Part shown: positions 60,001-64,000 of the stretch, piece after piece | Layout of the letters: the number at the start of each line of letters is the position of its first letter | Position numbering within the stretch: position 1 is the first letter of the stretch | NCBI RefSeq assembly: GCF_024713975.1 | Contig: NC_091112.1 | Coordinates: forward strand, 14,201,001 to 14,265,000 | Origin: Paralichthys olivaceus | Taxonomy: Eukaryota; Chordata; Actinopteri; Pleuronectiformes; Paralichthyidae | Reading direction: 5' to 3' | Length of the DNA stretch: 64,000 nucleotides | Made by a program: the position numbers and the translations under genes | Notes under the pieces: model-generated | Told to the model about the DNA's origin: nothing | Databases searched by the model: none | The model's input: only the letters and a program-made list of their open reading frames with translations

Positions 60001-63000
60001 TACTGTCCAATTGTTTATTAAAACTTGACTTTGTTTGGCAGAACTATAAACAAACACACCAGTTGCTGCTCTGTTGTTTCTCCTGGTGCCGCCAAATAAA
60101 CCAGGACTAAAATGTTCAAGATAACAACTTTGAAACTGAGTTGAATTCAATATTTCTTCCCCCATCACTTGTTATAATACCAGCTCAGGAGGTAGAAAGG
60201 GTCGTCCACTAACCAGAAGGTCATGGTTCGAACCCTGGCACCTCCAGTCTGCATTCGGAAGTGTCATTGGGCAAGACACTGAACCCAAAGTGCCCCTGAG
60301 GTCTGTGTCGACAGTGTAGGAATGATGGATGAAAGAAAGTATAGAAGTGCTGTGTGAATGTGTGCATTAATGTGCTTGGTTGATAACATTGGAAAGCACT
60401 ATACAGTCCATTAACCATAAAGTAATTCACTGTGTATGGGATCAGCTAATACCTTGAGATTCTTTTTTTTATAGTAGCGCTAGCAGGACTAGCAGGAGAA
60501 GCACATTTTAACTAGTTAATAACAGCCATACCCGTACTGTGTTAATGGTTAATCTGAGTGCTCTCGGTTGTCCTACCTGTCTCAGAGTGCGTATAGGGGG
60601 TGGAGGGGGTCTCGCCTTCAAGGTCAACCTCTGCGTCCTCTTGTGAGGCAAATGAGGATGGGGTGCTGCTGCGCGATGACGAGGGCCAGGCCTCAGAGGG
60701 CGTAAAAGGCAGGTTAAGGTCAGGGCGAGTCCTCGACACCCGCACACGCTCTTTTTCGAACTCCTCTGCTGCTATACGCTCCACATTCTTATACCTAAGA
60801 TGGAGGGAGAAGGAGAATAAAACAGGTGAAAATACAAGTCTGAGATGATGCACCATAAATCGTGCCTGTCACAACTAGAAAGATTAAACCACTGGCTACC
60901 AATCTGTCAGTTTACCTGAATGCATCACAAACTTTGAACCTGCTGTATTTACATTAAAAACACTCAGACCGTTCCTCAATGTTTTCTCTTCTACAGCTGC
61001 CCAACATCTTTACACACTACAATGTAAGCCCATGTCACTCATCTACTTTACTCCATTAATCGTCCACAAAATTTCAATACATTCATCACTCGTTTTGAGG
61101 TTCACCTTCCTCCTCTCCTTTTCTCTCCTCTGTAGCCAAACACCCATCAGTCCAAACATGCAAAAATGTAGTGTGAGGAAAGAAGAGTGTGAGGGGGAAA
61201 AGAAGAAAGACAAGACAAAAGACGGATGAGAGAAATGGGAGAAGTCCATGTGGGTTTGGCTGCAGAAAGGCCAAACATCAGAAGTGAATCAGAGTAAACC
61301 TGTTCGAGATGCGCCTCCATCATCCTCGTCCTTTTTCATTTCTCGTCCTTTTTCTCTTCATCCTCCTGTTCTCCCTCTACAAAACTTTACCATTCAACCT
61401 GCCGGCCAGAACAGAGCTTTCGGGCACTGAGTCAAACCCCTCTCTCCTTCTCTCTCTCTCTCTCTCTCTCTCTGTCTGTCTCTAAGCCCTCCTTCTTTCC
61501 CACCGTACCATGAATGTGTGGAGCTTCTGTTCAGAGTTCATTAGCATAAGGCCACTTCAGAGGGCTGAAGAAACTGGATACTAATATGTGTGTGTGTTGT
61601 TGAAATGGAGTGAGTGAGCCAACTGTGTATTGTGCACTTGAACTTGGAGCACAACCTTCGATGTGCTGTATGTCCTTACACGCTGAATAAATAAGATGTG
61701 TTGAGTGTTTGAACAAACTTCAGAGGACAGTCTTGTGCTGTTTATAGATATTTATGTACCTCATGTGTCTGAATAGTTACAATTACTAAGCATCAATATC
61801 ATCACATTAACCTGATATTACCACTGTATAAAACTTCAGATGAAAGCAGAGGTGGAGTGTAACAAGATTTACTGAAGTGCTTTAGTGCCTTAGTTGAATA
61901 TATATATATATATATACATTTGACTTCATAATAATAATAATAATCATAATTATATGATATATAATGAAATATAATGGTTGTAAAAATCATTGGCATTTTG
62001 TACATAATATGTACTATTACTTAAAGCTGGGTTTGGTAATGCAACCAATATGTTCCACCCCATGTTCAACATCTTAGTTTGATCTGATTGAACCAAACAC
62101 AGGAATTAAATTGTGTTCTTTGCCACGTTAACCTTATTTCACAGGTTTTAATTAATAAAAACTATTTGCATTACACTTAGGGGATCGTTTCAGTCCAACC
62201 TAAGTTAGCACCAGTCTATGGTCCAGAAATAGAATCAATCATCCCAGATGAAAGGTGCCACGCCCCCTAACCTACTGCTATTTTAGCCTTAATATCTTAT
62301 TAATTTATATATTACTTTCAATTATTGACTTAATATTTCATGAGAGAATTGTTGGTGTTTTTTGAGTAGCAGTCTATGGAGGCAGAGATTTTTTTGAGCC
62401 AGTATTGCACTTTTAAGAACTTCCACATCATTTTATCAGACATGGAGGACCTTTCATACAGTCTATGGTGAGTACACAGTGAACAGTTGATACAGTTGTC
62501 TGACGTGAGGACATCATATTCCATTCAGGTCTGTTTTGTGCAGGTGTGCTGTATCTTGTTTCCTCCAAGTGCTCTTTGTTTGTCTTTCTCTCTGTCTCAC
62601 TTTATTTCTTTTCGCTTTGTTATATCTGCTGGACTTACATTGAAAGTTGTCTGAGCCAACAGAAGAAGCACTTGGCACAGTATATAAAGTTTCAAGTGTC
62701 GGTAGAAGAAGAAGAAGCAAACATAGGAAAGGGAGAAGAATAAGGAGAGGAGGAAACAGGAGCTTTACCTACTCATACTTTTAAATATTGAGATGATCAT
62801 CGTGTTGGTTTTGGCTTTTATACATTTGTTATCAGTCCAGGCTCAGCTCTATCTGATTGTGACCTCACATACCCTCTTTGGTAAATCTCTTTCTTCCTGT
62901 GATTTCCATCTCTAGACAAACATAGATTTATTATATGAAAACTCTTCTTGTGTCTGTTTAAATCGATAAATGCTTGAGAAAAAACTGTTTCTGAGTGGGC

Positions 63001-63003
63001 GTG

Positions 63004-63088
<85 letters not shown>

Positions 63089-63638
63089 GGTCATTCAGTG
63101 TGAAAAGCCTGATGAATCCTGGAATCTGATTTTCTCACAACAGGCAGCCAAAGCAATCCGGCAGCTAGCAGAAGGCAGCAGTTAAAATGCAACTCCTTAA
63201 GAAAGAGACGAAAACAGGCGGACAGAGAAGAGAAAATCTGCTCGACGGACACCCCCTCCACCCCCACCCCCGCAGCCTCTGGCAGCGAAGGGCACCTTTT
63301 TAGTGGAGATGGAACAAACTTCCAAATCTCTATGACATTCAGAAAGAAAGTTATTGAAGAATATCTTGATCTCCAATGGGTTTTCATCCCTAACCCTAAC
63401 CCTAACCCTAACCCTAATCACGACCCTAACCCTAACCCTTCCAAAGGTCGTAGAAGCTCGGGGGTGGTACCAATGGATCGGGCATACCCACATTAGCCTG
63501 AAAACAATTACACTATTACTGAGCTTCCCAAACCACGAGTTCAGCTGTTCCAAATGTGTGTTGTTTTGATTTAGAGCACACACTTACCTCTCCTCCCGTG
63601 CAAGTCGGGCCTCTTCCATTTTATCCACATAGTCACGG
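51222..63638 (-). CDS. fhod3: FH1/FH2 domain-containing protein 3 (formin), 3' 15 exons; gene continues beyond the right edge
   Basis: Actin-assembly formin of striated-muscle sarcomeres. Exons in gene order are 63638-63588, 60794-60577, 58765-58442, 58171-57483, 57094-56954, 55384-55226, 55121-54939, 54032-53913, 53655-53494, 53369-53179, 53085-52881, 52752-52729, 52490-52280, 52164-52000 and 51304-51222; phases join for about 975 codons. Features in order: a coiled-coil-like charged segment ([22 protein letters not shown]); a very Glu-rich stretch; an FH1 region with at least five proline runs; FH2 from about LFWSEV onward with [28 protein letters not shown] and [18 protein letters not shown]; an eight-residue microexon; the DAD core [12 protein letters not shown] with basic [15 protein letters not shown]; and a C-terminus of [12 protein letters not shown]. 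The DAD and FH2 match FHOD3 better than FHOD1. Which fish paralogue (a or b) is undecided. An apparent stop at 51991 is avoided by the donor TCAT|GTATGA at 51999, which leads to the last exon. Confidence 0.93.
52667..52700 (-). promoter_or_regulatory. Two UGCAUG (RBFOX-type) elements downstream of the fhod3 microexon
   Basis: TGCATG occurs on the minus strand at 52700-52695 and again within TGCATGCA at 52674-52667, about 29 and 55 nt into the intron after the 24-nt exon 52752-52729. UGCAUG downstream of a cassette exon is the classic RBFOX inclusion signal in muscle and brain. Confidence 0.5.
52729..52752 (-). other. fhod3: fhod3 24-nt microexon encoding SDDEDESE
   Basis: The exon is bounded by cctgtag|TCT and GAG|gtatca, is phase 0 on both sides, and encodes eight residues matching S(D/E)5xE. 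Mammalian FHOD3 has a muscle-specific eight-residue insert at the same region with a T(D/E)5xE casein kinase 2 site. Both neighbouring exons join in frame with or without it. Confidence 0.75.
54047..54077 (-). repeat. (TG)15 tract next to a 3' splice site of fhod3
   Basis: About 31 bp of AC on the plus strand, hence UG in the transcript, ends only 13 nt before the acceptor of exon 54032-53913 and is separated from it by a short C/T tract. Confidence 0.85.
55886..56165 (+). repeat. MITE-like dispersed repeat copy in fhod3 intron
   Basis: It shares gtcatgacagcgccccc, gcagtataggtc, ggtggaacatcatgattgacaac and gagactgattctaaattggttgagt with the 14380 copy, in the same order. A different repeat end (agctggaattggctccagccc, then aaggataaacacc) follows at about 56190-56285 in the opposite orientation. 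Confidence 0.65.
60182..60420 (+). repeat. tRNA-derived SINE copy in fhod3 intron
   Basis: The head is tRNA-like with agctcaggaggtag (A-box region) and ggttcgaaccctgg (B box), followed by ctgcattcggaagtgtcattgggcaagacactgaaccc and a tail ending aaagcactatacagtcca. This is a familiar percomorph SINE. The copy is fairly well preserved; it is not a functional tRNA gene. Confidence 0.75.
61441..61485 (+). repeat. (TC)n microsatellite
   Basis: Run of tctctc in a fhod3 intron. Confidence 0.8.
62030..62475. repeat. Probable non-autonomous dispersed element in fhod3 intron
   Basis: It begins ttaaagctgggtttggtaat, a common opening of a fish non-autonomous repeat, and ends near acagtctatgg, with a second catagtctatgg-like word inside. 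The boundaries are approximate and the family is uncertain. Confidence 0.35.
63007..63085. repeat. (GT)n microsatellite, about 79 bp
   Basis: Uninterrupted GT run in a fhod3 intron. Confidence 0.95.
63388..63439. repeat. Interstitial telomeric repeat (CCCTAA)n
   Basis: Five perfect CCCTAA units (63388-63417), a tcacga interruption, then nearly three more units. This is the vertebrate telomere sequence, inside a fhod3 intron. Confidence 0.95.
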
Positions 63639-64000
63639 CTGAGAGAGACACACAAACAGAATTTAAAAGCAGAACAATTGTAGCGTTCCCCTGTCTGTCC
63701 TCTGTAGACCTGCCAGTGTAAATACAACACATTTGCACGTCATGCACATCAAGCATTTAAGGTACTGCTGTAACCCATAATCCTCATGTGTTTCTCATAA
63801 AACCACTTTCTTAACTCTGTTAGTCTCTTTTTTAAATTAGATTATAATGGATTTTCATGTATACTTTTGCATTTATTTTACGCATTATTTATTCTTGAAT
63901 TATTTGTAATTCTTCATGCAAACTCATGCTTATCCTTTCCTTGATATTTGAGTTATCTTTAACCCTTTACATCATCTGTATTGTAATTAAATATATAGTA

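Noticed and set aside
60182-60250. Functional tRNA gene
   Set aside because: The A- and B-box-like words belong to a SINE head; no cloverleaf or anticodon arm can be drawn, and a long SINE tail follows.

Overview
The window is nuclear DNA of a ray-finned fish, most likely a percomorph teleost. Genes are split by short GT-AG introns. It carries rho-class glutathione S-transferases, a class typical of fish, and familiar teleost dispersed repeats: a tRNA-derived SINE, a MITE-like family, a Tc1/mariner remnant and LINE debris. Long (GT)n and (AT)n microsatellites are frequent. I saw no bacterial, phage or retroviral genes.

Layout from left to right. At 1-7.5 kb lie two head-to-tail minus-strand copies of lysosomal alpha-L-fucosidase. 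Only exon 1 of the first is in the window; the second (4466-7452) is complete in seven exons. Between them lie a Tc1/mariner remnant (about 1955-2806) and an intact single-exon gene (2915-3730) that joins a Tc1-type DNA-binding domain to a tandemly repeated acidic tail, with no catalytic domain. At 8.5-13.4 kb is zbtb8b (minus), a BTB/zinc-finger repressor. At 13.4-25.9 kb is a long non-coding stretch with MITE copies, GA-rich tracts and two RBPJ-type motifs. At 25.9-29.3 kb is heyl (plus, five exons), a Notch effector. At 29.3-34.2 kb is repeat debris and two unassigned ORFs. At 34.2-38.2 kb is a nine-exon minus-strand gene for a secreted protein of four apple domains with no protease domain. 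At 39.4-49.7 kb are three tandem gstr genes (minus), the third with an in-frame TGA. At 49.9-64 kb is the 3' part of fhod3 (minus, 15 exons), a sarcomeric formin; its 5' exons lie beyond the right edge.

Exon structures were built by hand from open frames, GT-AG sites and reading phase. Phases close across every complete gene: fuca1 copy 2 has 460 codons, zbtb8b 524, heyl 325, the apple gene 368, and gstr-A, -B and -C 225, 224 and 225. The genes do not form a pathway; the tandem fucosidases and GSTs are local duplications.

Best candidates for something under-described: (1) the Tc1-derived DNA-binding gene with a coding minisatellite; (2) the protease-less four-apple protein, whose domains 2 and 4 each lack one half of a disulfide; (3) an 8-residue fhod3 microexon with an S(D/E)5xE casein-kinase-2-like motif, followed by UGCAUG elements; (4) the nonsense codon in gstr-C.
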